A stretch of DNA of 64,000 nucleotides from Asticcacaulis sp. ZE23SCel15. Lineage in GTDB: Bacteria > Pseudomonadota > Alphaproteobacteria > Caulobacterales > Caulobacteraceae. The stretch covers positions 186,001-250,000 of the forward strand of contig NZ_CP130044.1 of assembly GCF_030505395.1 (NCBI RefSeq), in the 5' to 3' direction. The position numbers and the translations under genes are program-made. Below the pieces are notes generated by a model that saw only the letters and a list, made by a program, of their open reading frames with translations, had not been told where the DNA came from and made no database searches. Each line of letters begins with the position of its first letter. The stretch's first letter is position 1. Shown here in pieces: positions 1 to 8,700 of this stretch.

Positions 1-743
1 ATGAGGCCATGCCGGACGATGCTAATCTGGTGGCGTACCTAAGCGGCCCGCTGGTGCTGGCCGCCGATCTGGGGCCGATGAGTGCGGCATGGGAAGGCTA
101 TGATCCGGCGATAGTGGCCGATGCGGCGGATGGGGTGTTGATGCCCATATCGGGTGATCACGCTTATACATTAGCGGATAAGGGGCGTCCCGATGACCTG
201 ACCTTGCGCCCCTATTTTGCGCAGCACAATAACCGCACCGCCGTCTATTTCCGCCGCTTTTCACCTGCCGAATGGCAGACGGTCGAGGTCGGCTATAAGG
301 CCGATGCCAAGGCCCGTGCTGCATTGGCGGCCGCGACCGTTGACCACATCCGTCTGGGTGAACAGCAACCGGAAAAAGATCACAATTTCGACGGCACCCC
401 CAACACAAGTGTCATCAGCCACCTGGCCCTGCGTGGGCGGATGATGAACCGCGGCTACTTCCAGTTTGAGATGGCGGTGCGCCCCGGCCCATTGGCGCTT
501 CAGGTCACCTATGCCGGGCGCGATCGCAACAAAGACTTTAAGATCCTGATCGACGGCCAGCCGTTTGTGCGTGAGCGGCTGGAAGGCGAGCCGACCACCA
601 CCATGAACACCAAGACCTATCCCCTGCCCGCAAACTTTACGTCCGGAAAATCAAAAATCACCGTGCGGTTTGAAGCCGCGCGCGATCAATGGACTTCGGT
701 CTATGATGTGCGCCTGTTCCGCCCCGACCCTGCCAAAATTTGA
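1..743 (+). CDS. GH127-family (DUF1680) beta-L-arabinofuranosidase, C-terminal part
   Basis: The reading frame is open to the left edge, so the start and catalytic barrel lie outside the window; about 246 residues remain. The segment around YLSGPLVLAADLG followed by PYFAQHNNRTAVYFRRF is typical of the region just after the (alpha/alpha)6 barrel in GH127 (DUF1680) proteins, and the rest forms the C-terminal beta-sandwich. Family members remove beta-L-arabinofuranose from arabinan or glycoprotein side chains. The stop lies 29 bases before the GH51 start, so the two are probably co-transcribed for arabinose polymer breakdown. The family call rests on C-terminal motifs only; specificity cannot be judged from this fragment. 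Confidence 0.7.
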   Translation, partial: EAMPDDANLVAYLSGPLVLAADLGPMSAAWEGYDPAIVADAADGVLMPISGDHAYTLADKGRPDDLTLRPYFAQHNNRTAVYFRRFSPAEWQTVEVGYKADAKARAALAAATVDHIRLGEQQPEKDHNFDGTPNTSVISHLALRGRMMNRGYFQFEMAVRPGPLALQVTYAGRDRNKDFKILIDGQPFVRERLEGEPTTTMNTKTYPLPANFTSGKSKITVRFEAARDQWTSVYDVRLFRPDPAKI

Positions 744-772
744 ACTTCAATAAAAAACAAAAGAGGATACCC

Positions 773-2350
773 ATGTTGAAAACCCTTACCCTGGCGGCCC
801 TTACCGCCACCGTGGCCTTTGCGCCGCTGGCGGCCAATGCCCAGAATACAACTACCATCGAGGCGTCGCTAAAAGCTGACAAACCCGGCCCGGAAATTTC
901 GCGCTATGTCTATGGCCAGTTTTCGGAGCATCTCGGCCTTGGTGTCTATGACGGCATCTGGGTCGGTGAGAACTCCTCCATCCCCAATACCCGCGGCATC
1001 CGCAACGATGTCGTCGCGGCCCTGAAAGCCATCAAGATGCCGGTCGTGCGCTGGCCCGGCGGTTGTTTTGCCGACGAATATATCTGGCGCGACGGCATTG
1101 GTGAACGCGCCAAACGCCCTGTGCGCAAGAATAATTGGTGGGGCGGCACCCCTGAAGATAACCAGTTCGGCACCCACGAATTCATGGATTTCGTCGAGCA
1201 GGTCGGCTCAGAAGCTTATTTTTCCGTCAATGTCGGCTCCTCCAACCCGACCGAAATGCGCGAATGGATCGAATATCTGACCTCACCGGGCGAAGACACT
1301 CTGGCCAAGGAACGCCGCGCCAATGGCCGCGATAAGCCGTTCAAAGTGCCCTTCATCGGCATCGGCAACGAAAGCTGGGGCTGCGGCGGCAACATGACGC
1401 CGGAATATTATGCCAACGAACTGCGCCGCTTTGAGTCGTTTTATCACAAGGGCGCGGATAATTCCGGCGTGCGCGTAGCGTCAGGGGCCAATTCGTTCGA
1501 TGTCAACTGGACGGATGTGGTCATGAAAAATGCCGCCCGCCACATGGACGCGATCAGCCTGCATTACTACACAATCCCTACCGGCAACTGGACGACCAAG
1601 GGCGTGGCCACCGCCTTCCCAACGGCGGAATGGAACGCGACCTTCTATCAGACCATGCGCATGGATGATCTGCTAAAGCAGCACATCGCCGTCATGGACA
1701 AACACGATCCGAAAAAGCGCATCGCCCTTTATGTTGATGAATGGGGCACCTGGTACGACGTCGAAAAAGGCACCAATCCCGGTCACCTCTATCAGCAAAA
1801 CACCCTGCGCGACGGCGTTCTGGCGGCGGCGAACTTCAACATCTTCCACAACCACACTGACCGCGTGAAGATGACCAATATCGCTCAGACCATTAACGTC
1901 CTTCAGGCCATGATCCTGACCGACAAGGAAAAGATGGCCCTGACGCCGACCTATTATGCGTTCAAGATGTACGTGCCGTTCCAGGACTCTATCCCGCTGC
2001 CGGTTGAGGTCACTGCCCCAACGCTCAGCGCCGGTAAGGACAAGGACGGCAAGGATCAGACCTTCCCAGCCTTTAACGTCACCGCCGCCAAAGCCAAGGA
2101 CGGCAAGACCTACGTCGGCGTCGCCAATATGGACGCCGATAAGGGCTATAAGATCAATATCGATCTGGGCACGCTCAAGGCCAAAAAGGTCTCCGGCGAC
2201 GTGCTGACGGCGGCAAAGCTCGACGCCCATAACGTACCCGGTCAGAAGGAAGCGATCTTCCCGGTCGCCTATAAAGGCGGCAAGATCGCCAGCGGCAAAC
2301 TGACGCTCGATGTCCCGGCCAAGTCAGTCGTGGTCGTCGCGGTCGAGTAG
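773..2350 (+). CDS. GH51 alpha-L-arabinofuranosidase, secreted
   Basis: A 525-residue exo-acting arabinofuranosidase that releases terminal alpha-L-arabinofuranose. Start ATG at 773 follows AAGAGGA and opens a signal peptide ending in AANAQ; a TTG at 740 would only add a hydrophilic tail. Family signatures are YGQFSEHLG near the mature N-terminus, RWPGGCFADEYIWRDG, GIGNESWGCGGNM (acid/base Glu near residue 200) and LYVDEWGTWY (nucleophile Glu near residue 323). The C-terminal 130 residues form the usual beta-sandwich. Length is normal for the family. It follows the GH127 gene closely and ends before a rho-independent terminator, so the pair forms the end of an arabinan-utilisation operon. The signal peptide implies periplasmic or outer-surface action. 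Confidence 0.92.
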   Translation: MLKTLTLAALTATVAFAPLAANAQNTTTIEASLKADKPGPEISRYVYGQFSEHLGLGVYDGIWVGENSSIPNTRGIRNDVVAALKAIKMPVVRWPGGCFADEYIWRDGIGERAKRPVRKNNWWGGTPEDNQFGTHEFMDFVEQVGSEAYFSVNVGSSNPTEMREWIEYLTSPGEDTLAKERRANGRDKPFKVPFIGIGNESWGCGGNMTPEYYANELRRFESFYHKGADNSGVRVASGANSFDVNWTDVVMKNAARHMDAISLHYYTIPTGNWTTKGVATAFPTAEWNATFYQTMRMDDLLKQHIAVMDKHDPKKRIALYVDEWGTWYDVEKGTNPGHLYQQNTLRDGVLAAANFNIFHNHTDRVKMTNIAQTINVLQAMILTDKEKMALTPTYYAFKMYVPFQDSIPLPVEVTAPTLSAGKDKDGKDQTFPAFNVTAAKAKDGKTYVGVANMDADKGYKINIDLGTLKAKKVSGDVLTAAKLDAHNVPGQKEAIFPVAYKGGKIASGKLTLDVPAKSVVVVAVE

Positions 2351-2370
2351 GCCCGCTTAACTGACGTTAC

Positions 2371-2402
2371 AAAGGCCCGCCCTCACCGGCGGGTCTTTTT
2401 TG
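2371..2402 (+). terminator. Rho-independent terminator after the GH51 gene
   Basis: CCCGCC and GGCGGG pair around a short loop and are followed by TCTTTTTTG. It sits 20 bases past the GH51 stop and separates the arabinan genes from sodC. Confidence 0.85.
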
Positions 2403-2426
2403 TTATCCGTCGCGCTTATTGTATTT

Positions 2427-2441
2427 TGATAATAATTCTCA
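2427..2441 (+). promoter_or_regulatory. Putative Fur box upstream of sodC
   Basis: TGATAATAATTCTCA matches the 7-1-7 Fur consensus TGATAATnATTATCA at 14 of 15 positions. It lies 43 bases before the sodC start, where a core promoter would be, so Fur-iron would be expected to repress sodC. The match is read directly; Fur binding is inferred. Confidence 0.6.
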
Positions 2442-2484
2442 TATCAATGCACTCAGCCTCAAAACACCTCCGAAAGGTAATATT

Positions 2485-3003
2485 ATGCGCACATTTATGC
2501 TGACCGTCGCCGCACTGGCCCTGACCGCCGCCCCGCTGGCCGCTTTGGCCGAAACCTATTCCGGCGAGTTCAAAGGCACCGGTATTTCCGGCACCGTGAC
2601 AGTCATCGACGCGCCCAAGGGTGTGGTTCTGAAAATCGAAGTCGCGGGCCTGACCCCCGGCTGGCACGGCATCCACTTCCATGAAAAAGGCGACTGCGGC
2701 GATGAAAAATTCACCAATGCCGGGGCTCACGTCCATGAGCACGGCCTGCCCAAAGTCACCCACGGCCTGCTGAACGCTGAGGCTAATGATTCCGGCGACC
2801 TGCCCAATATTTTTGCAAATACAGACGGTAAGGCCACGGCTGAAATCTATTCGACCCTGGTGTCCGTCAAGGGGGCGACTGGCCGTCCGGCGCTGCTCGA
2901 TGCTGATGGCGCCGCCGTAGTCATCCACGCCAATGCCGACGACCACACCACCCAGCCGATCGGCGGGGCCGGTGCCCGTGTGGCCTGCGCGGTGATCAAA
3001 TAA
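2485..3003 (+). CDS. sodC: Periplasmic Cu,Zn superoxide dismutase
   Basis: A 172-residue protein converting superoxide to oxygen and hydrogen peroxide in the periplasm. ATG 2485 follows GAAAGG and opens a signal peptide ending near LAALA; the in-frame extension back to 2419 overlaps the predicted Fur box and is unlikely to be translated. Copper ligands are seen in HGIHFHEKGDC, further His ligands in AGAHVHEHG, the GDLPNI loop carries the zinc-site Asp, and VVIHANADDH supplies another copper His. The C-terminal GGAGARVACAVI carries the second disulfide Cys. The metal loop is more His-rich than usual (AHVHEHG). It is monocistronic, with terminators on both sides. Confidence 0.93.
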   Translation: MRTFMLTVAALALTAAPLAALAETYSGEFKGTGISGTVTVIDAPKGVVLKIEVAGLTPGWHGIHFHEKGDCGDEKFTNAGAHVHEHGLPKVTHGLLNAEANDSGDLPNIFANTDGKATAEIYSTLVSVKGATGRPALLDADGAAVVIHANADDHTTQPIGGAGARVACAVIK

Positions 3004-3023
3004 TCGCCTTTTAAATCTTGTGA

Positions 3024-3058
3024 CAAAAAAAGCCCTCCGGATTATCTCCGGAGGGCTT
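3024..3058. terminator. Bidirectional intrinsic terminator between sodC and the SYLF gene
   Basis: AGCCCTCCGG and CCGGAGGGCT form a perfect 10-bp stem with loop ATTATCT. A run of seven A precedes it, so it is a strong U-tract terminator on the minus strand, and it also lies 27 bases after the sodC stop on the plus strand. Confidence 0.85.
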
Positions 3059-3096
3059 TAAGTTTAAGGGGAACGCTACTCAGGGAAGAACTGTGG

Positions 3097-3182
3097 AGCG
3101 CATTGGCTGCGCCGAACTACGTTTCCGAAAAGTGTGCAGCGGTTTTGGCTCCGCCGAACTTCGTTTCGGAATCAAATGCGCG
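3097..3182. repeat. Composite interspersed repeat with internal 42-bp-period duplication
   Basis: Contains CCGAAAAGTGTGCAGCGG followed by TTTTGG, the core of a palindromic repeat found again at 24518-24561. Two copies of a 27-base unit, starting at 3103 and 3145 with TTGGCT(G/C)CGCCGAACT, differ at only three positions. The outer ends carry GCGCAT (left) and ATGCGC (right). It lies between the terminator and the 3' end of the SYLF gene, so it would be transcribed with that gene. It looks like a noncoding mobile palindrome that acquired extra modules. Confidence 0.6.
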
Positions 3183-3191
3183 TTAAACGAA

Positions 3192-3782
3192 CTATTCTTT
3201 GATCTTGGAAATTTTGGTGCCGTCGATAGTGACACCGGCCATCAGACCTTGCTGATTGAAGGTGAAGGCATAGGCATCATCCTTAAGCGTCGAGGTCGAC
3301 AGGTTTTTCGCCACACCTTCATCGACAATCACAACCGTTGGACCAACGCCGATTTCCCAGCCTTGGGTATCATGGATGTATTTGACGGCATTGTCGTTCA
3401 TCAGGAATACGGCATAACCGTACGACTGCGCCCCTGCCTGAAGGCCCCAAGAACCGGAGAACGAGTTGTAATAAGAATTGGCCTTGCCTGAGTGCATTAG
3501 TACGCCTTCACCGTAAGCACCGCCGAAGACCAGACCGGCCTTGACGATATTCGGGAAAATCAGGATGGCCTTGGCCTTGGAGCCAATCAGCTTGGCGGTC
3601 GGGTTTGACGCATAGAGGCTGTTGAGGGCCTGATTGGCTTCAACCGTCAGTTCGCCTTTGGTGGCCGCTTCGGCAGGTGCTGCGATCAGCGCAGGGGCGA
3701 CCGTCGCGGTGGTCAGGGCCAGAGCCATGGCGAGGCTCATCAGGGCCTTTTTCGGAGCGGGCATTACAGCGGACTTGGACAT
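3192..3782 (-). CDS. SYLF (Ysc84-type) lipid-binding domain protein, secreted
   Basis: A 196-residue protein with a signal peptide (hydrophobic stretch after KKALM, cleavage near AEAA) and one SYLF/Ysc84 domain. The segment KAILIFPNIVKAGLVFGGAYGEGVL followed by YYNSFSGSWGLQAGAQSYGYAVFLM is the family hallmark; eukaryotic relatives bind phosphoinositides, while bacterial members are poorly characterised periplasmic or outer-membrane-associated proteins. ATG 3782 is preferred over an upstream in-frame start at 3818 because AGAAGGAA lies just before it. It is transcribed alone, converging on sodC at a shared terminator. The cellular role cannot be assigned from sequence. Confidence 0.85.
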   Translation of the reverse strand: MSKSAVMPAPKKALMSLAMALALTTATVAPALIAAPAEAATKGELTVEANQALNSLYASNPTAKLIGSKAKAILIFPNIVKAGLVFGGAYGEGVLMHSGKANSYYNSFSGSWGLQAGAQSYGYAVFLMNDNAVKYIHDTQGWEIGVGPTVVIVDEGVAKNLSTSTLKDDAYAFTFNQQGLMAGVTIDGTKISKIKE

Positions 3783-3886
3783 AGGAAGTTCCTTCTGGGT
3801 TGTTGGAATTGATGACAACCTACATCCGTCCGCGTGAGGAATCCCATGCGGATTGTCAGGCCATAAATAAGGATAACATCAGGCGC

Positions 3887-4558
3887 TCAAAGCCCCAAAA
3901 GCGGTCTTGGGTCGGGACATAACAGTCGGCCATAGTCGCGGTCGCGCCTGCGGAACACACCCGGAAAATCTCCGATTTTGTCGGCAATGTCGAGGATGAC
4001 CTGAACGTGCAGATGCGGTGCCCAGCCCCCGTTTTCATGGGCGTCGCCAAGGGTTGCGATGACATCGCCTGCTGCAACCTCTTTACCAACATAGAGCTCT
4101 TCCAGACTGTCACGGCTGAGGTGACCATACAGCGTCCAGAACACCAGATCCGGCGTGACCATATGCTCAAGGATGATCGTCGGGCCGTAGTCTTTCAGGT
4201 TATCGTTGTCCTGAAAACTATGGACACGACCGTGGATCGGCGCATGAACTTCAGTCCCTGCCGGAGCCCAGATATCGAGCGCCAGATGGACCGTGCGCGG
4301 TTCGTCATCGGCATCCGTCGCGGCAAACACATCGCTACCGTAAAGGGCGCGGTCTTCGTCATAGCCACCGATGCGGATAACGCCTCCGATATCTAGCGGC
4401 ATATCCACGGCCCAGCCTTCGGCGGCCATGCCTGCGGCATCCAGCAGCAAAGGTCGCGCCGCATTCAACCCCGTCATGACCGGCGCCGGTTTAACAGTGC
4501 GTGCGGATAACCAGTCCTGATAAAGCTTAAAACGGGCGGTTGCAGCAGCCATATCCAT
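3887..4558 (-). CDS. M23-family peptidase-like protein, cytoplasmic
   Basis: A 223-residue protein with an M23/LytM-type fold in its C-terminal two thirds. HLALDIWAPAGTEVHAPIHG corresponds to the HxxxD metal motif and first strands; YGHLSRDS and WAPHLHVQVI supply the remaining His motifs. There is no signal peptide or membrane segment, which is unusual for peptidoglycan endopeptidases; similar domains also occur fused to class III aminotransferases, so it need not cut cell wall. The N-terminal 60 residues (FKLYQDWLSART) match no domain I recognise. It is separated by short gaps from neighbours on the opposite strand. The fold assignment is firm; the substrate is unknown. Confidence 0.78.
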   Translation of the reverse strand: MDMAAATARFKLYQDWLSARTVKPAPVMTGLNAARPLLLDAAGMAAEGWAVDMPLDIGGVIRIGGYDEDRALYGSDVFAATDADDEPRTVHLALDIWAPAGTEVHAPIHGRVHSFQDNDNLKDYGPTIILEHMVTPDLVFWTLYGHLSRDSLEELYVGKEVAAGDVIATLGDAHENGGWAPHLHVQVILDIADKIGDFPGVFRRRDRDYGRLLCPDPRPLLGL

Positions 4559-4691
4559 GACGACAAGCCTTTCTGTTGCAGCGATTAGTCATAGCGTAGT
4601 GTTGCATCCATAATAAAGCCGATTATTCTGAGGTTGTGGGCGTCACAAGGCATCCGCGCTTTCATACTGAACTTCTAAAGGCACTTTGATC

Positions 4692-5081
4692 ATGGCCCAT
4701 GCCCACGCCCGTATCGGCACCGAAAACTTTAAGACCGAGATTGAGGCCGGTGGGCGCGCGCTGATTGCCGACGAGCCGGAATCGCTGGGTGGCAAGGGCG
4801 CGGGCTTTACGCCCTATGAGTTGCTACTATCAGCGCTGGGGGCGTGCTCGTCGATTACCCTTAAGATGTATGCTGACCGTAAGGGCTGGCCGTTGACTGG
4901 CATCGATGTCCAGCTTCATCACACCAAGACCGATGACCGGTCGGTGATCACCCGCACGATGACCCTGACCGGCGACCTGAGCGATGATCAGCGCGCCCGT
5001 CTGGCCGAGGTGATCGAGCGCACGCCGGTGACCCGCACGCTAAAAGAGGGCGCCGATATCGCCACAACTTTCTTGAGCTAA
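4692..5081 (+). CDS. OsmC/Ohr-superfamily protein
   Basis: A 129-residue OsmC-fold protein. It contains the central helix segment FTPYELLLSALGACSSITLKMYADRKGWPL, with the reactive Cys in GACSS. OsmC and Ohr proteins are thiol peroxidases acting on organic hydroperoxides through two Cys residues. Here the second motif, normally CPVHRTL, reads RTPVTRTL, so the resolving Cys is missing and a classical two-Cys mechanism is unlikely; this is closer to the general OsmC family than to Ohr. ATG 4692 is used rather than the TTG two codons earlier. Its stop overlaps that of the convergent alkB-like gene in the tetranucleotide CTAA. Confidence 0.85.
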   Translation: MAHAHARIGTENFKTEIEAGGRALIADEPESLGGKGAGFTPYELLLSALGACSSITLKMYADRKGWPLTGIDVQLHHTKTDDRSVITRTMTLTGDLSDDQRARLAEVIERTPVTRTLKEGADIATTFLS

Positions 5082-5713
5082 CTTTCTGGCCTACACCTGA
5101 ACATAATCGACAACCTGCGACCGCGCGGACGGATCAGGCCGCAGATCTTGTCTGAGCGGCGCGGCGCGATACCGTGCATCCACTGATACCTTGCCTCACC
5201 CGCGATCAGCAGCAGGCTGCGCCGGCGCAGATAGTATGACCTGACATCCTGACGGGCCTTATCGGCGGGCCGGACAAAATCCATCATCAGGCCGGCCCCG
5301 AGGCTCAGGATCGCCACAGAGGCCACCACCTCATTGTCGCGGTCCATATGCGCGCCAATGCCCTGCCCCGGCTGATATTCATTGACGCCAAACCGCGTCG
5401 CTACACATGGCAAAATACCATCCGCGCACAATCGCTCAGCCAGCTCACCAAACCGATCCGGTGGCGCAAAGGCGCGGTACGCTTGCGCCAGCACCAGCCC
5501 CAGTTCGGTATCGTCATAATCACCACCATACCATTGCCGCCGACGCCCCAGTTCCAGCGACCACGACCGGGCGTCGCTATCGGCCATCAGCGCCGCCTCA
5601 AGCGCCTCATCGACATAGTTTTCGCGGTAAACCAACCCCGCCAAAGCCGGTGGATCAAACAGGCCCAGCACAGGCGGACCGCCACTAAGTTCACAGACAC
5701 TTGCCATGAACAA
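5078..5713 (-). CDS. alkB: AlkB-type 2-oxoglutarate/Fe(II) dioxygenase
   Basis: A 211-residue protein that would oxidatively demethylate alkylated bases such as 1-methyladenine and 3-methylcytosine. The iron ligands are the His and Asp of GAHMDRD and the His of YQWMHGIAPR; the 2-oxoglutarate-binding Arg lies in RRLSIMFR near the C-terminus. RRQWYGGDYDD resembles the substrate-recognition lid and NEYQPGQGIGAH the core strand. Length is normal for a stand-alone AlkB; there is no fused Ada domain and no neighbouring ada gene, so control by the adaptive response is not evident. The last four bases overlap the OsmC gene tail to tail. Confidence 0.88.
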   Translation of the reverse strand: MFMASVCELSGGPPVLGLFDPPALAGLVYRENYVDEALEAALMADSDARSWSLELGRRRQWYGGDYDDTELGLVLAQAYRAFAPPDRFGELAERLCADGILPCVATRFGVNEYQPGQGIGAHMDRDNEVVASVAILSLGAGLMMDFVRPADKARQDVRSYYLRRRSLLLIAGEARYQWMHGIAPRRSDKICGLIRPRGRRLSIMFRCRPES

Positions 5714-5766
5714 ATAGTGAACATAAATTCCGGCTGGTCAAGCTTTATTTGCGCGCGCCACAAAAC

Positions 5767-8700
5767 CTAAAACTTAAAGCCGGTACGCAGGCTGATCGAA
5801 TAGTTGTCATAGTCGCTGTATTTTTCGCCCTCCGCCTCCAGCGACAGATAACCATATTCATTGCCCGCCGAAATGCGCATCCCCACCACCGGCGCGCCGC
5901 CCTTAATGTCGCCGCCGGTCAGGGTAAAGGGCGTGCCGTCGCCAAAGCGGGCGACCGTATCATCGATATTGACCGAAAAATTGCTGCGGTAGCCGACCCA
6001 GGCTTCGGGCCGGATCAGGGCATCTGTTTTCGCGCGCCCCAGATAGAGGATCGCCGCCGCACTGGCCAGATGGCTGGTGCGGTCATCGATGCTGAGGTCA
6101 AAGCTGGAGCCGCCGCCGGTCTCAGTGCGGGCATCTTCTTTCAGGCCGTAATAATCAACCGAGAGCACGGGCTTCACACTGACCGGCCCCAGCGCGGTTT
6201 CATAGGACGCGCCGAAATTGCCGCTTAAAGAATAGCCGCTCCATTTGCCGGTCGAAATCAGCGCGGAATAGTCAGACAGCAATTCGCGCTCGCTCTTGAA
6301 CATCGTCCGGCCCATGCCCGCACTGGCCCAGCCCTTGAGTTTACCGGCATTGACGCGCCAGTAGCCGCCGACCGTGATGTCTTCGGCGGAGGTCGTTTCA
6401 TTGGCGGTGGCATAGGTGTCTTGCGGCGATGTCGTCGTATAGGACACATAGACACCGATGGCCTGATGACTGCCAAGGCCGCGCTCGGCCCCGCCCGCAA
6501 AGCTGAAGCCGGTGCTTTCAAAGCCGGTTGTCTCCCCGCGTTCGCGCTTTAAGCTATAGCCATATTCCTGAAGCCAGTATTGGGTTTGACCGGCATCCGG
6601 CAGGAAGGATTGCTTAGCCAGAGATTGATTGAGGGCCTGATGGCCCTTGGACAGGGTCAGCAGATTCTCACCGGAATAGTCGGGCAGAAAAGCCGTATAG
6701 ACCTTGGTGAAGCCGGATTGCGTGGTTTCACTCAACATGGTGGTGGTCGTGTCTTCGTCGGTGGCTGCCGCCGTCAGAATGGCGCTCAGGGCCGAATATT
6801 CGCTCACATTCAGGCCCGACTCGGCCTGAGTGCGCACGCGGAAATCGGCATAGAGGTTAGTATTCGCCTCACCTGTCGCCAGCGCCACCTTATAGAGCCA
6901 CGGCACATTCTCATCCATATCCTCAAGATCAAGCGTGCCGTAGTCGATATTTGAACCGGTCATCAGGGTAAACCGGGTCGGGGTCTGGATGATCTCATCC
7001 AGCGACAGATAAAGGGCCGCGCCATCATCAAAGGTGGTCGTGCCGGAATTGATCAGGATCGGCGTGTCGGGGCTTTGGGTTTGCAGCACCATATAAAGCT
7101 CGGCTTCGCTGCCCAGATGCAGCGATGACAGGTTAAGCTGCGACCCCGCCGACAGCCCCAGACGGGCATCGGCGATGTCTACGGCCACCGTACCGCCCCC
7201 CGTCAGCTTACCCAGCAGGATCGCATCGTCGCTTAAGCTCAAACTATTCGCGCCTGCGCCAAAGTCGACATTGCCATACAGATAGCCACCGCTCATGCTC
7301 AGGCTGTCATTGCCGGAGCCGAACTTGACATCGCCCGCGATATAGGGCGCGGCATAGTCGTCATCATCCGGATATTCATCGATGATGTTGAGATTCGTCG
7401 CCACCGTATTGCCGCTCAGGTCGATAGCGACGGCGCGGTTAACGGCAGTGTCGGTCACATCATCTTCGTCTTCATCGCCCGGCGTGATGCTGGCGGTAAT
7501 GCTGCCGTTTACGGTGATCGAAGTCAGGGTATTGGACTGGTCGCGAATGGCCGTGGCATTGGCGGTCGTGCCGTAGCCATAGGCCGTAATCGCACCGCCG
7601 GTTTTGATGTTCAGCGCCGACAGATTGGCACCGGACGCGATATCCAGCCCATAGGCCGTATCATAATCGGTTGTGGTTGATGACGCCCCCAAAGACCCCG
7701 ATATATCCAGTTGCCCGACCTGCGCCCCCGCAAGCAAAGACAGCCCGCGCGCTATGCCCTCATAGGCGGTCGAGCCGACCGAACCGGAAATCGAAATGCC
7801 ATTGGTGATGGTGGCGTCATAGCCAAGCCCCGCGATCTGCACCGCGGTCGCGTCTATGCCTTCATAGATGCCGTAGCTGGCGATTGAACCGCGGATATCC
7901 AGACCGTGATTGATCTCATCGGGTTCAATGGCCGTATCGGCGACTACAATCGGGCTTAGGGTGATGGCTTTGCTGTCTGAGCCGATCAGCAGCGCGGCAT
8001 TCCCACCGTACTGGGCGATGCTGGCCGTGCCTTCTTCGGTATCTTCGATGCCGTTACCGTTTTCATCGGTATTGTCGTCATCGGTGCTGGTCACGCCGGC
8101 ATTGATCAGCACCCCTTGGGTGACGTCGTTGGAAATGCTGACCAGAGCCTTGTTCTGATAGAGATCATCCGCTTCCAGCAGGTCGAGATAGTCCTCACCT
8201 ATGCTGGTGTAGCGATAGCCGGTGCCGGAAATGCTGCCGTCAATGATCAGCGCTCCGTCGATCAGGCCGGAGATATCGACCGCCGACAAGTCCTTACCCG
8301 TCGCACTTATGGAACCGCTAATGTAGGTCTGTCCAGTTTGGGTGCCCGCCAGATTAAGACCCACGACCTCATCGCCCAGCACCGAGATGGAACCATCGAA
8401 AATGAAATCGCCGGTGCGCCCGCCTTCGAGCGATATGCCATAGGATTGATTACCCTGCACCGTGATCGTGCTGTCGATATCGACCGCACCTGTCAAAAGC
8501 CCGGTGGCGCGTACCCCGTACCGACCGGTCCCTTCGGCAAACACCCCGTCGACCAGATCATCATCGTCCTCGTCCTCAGCCGTGTAATCATCAGTGACGG
8601 TGATGGTGCCGGACAGGTCGACGGTCGTTGTTCTGGCACCGCTGATCAGCACGCCGGTTGCGTTACTGTCTGACCCCGACATTTCAAGCGTGCCGTTAAG

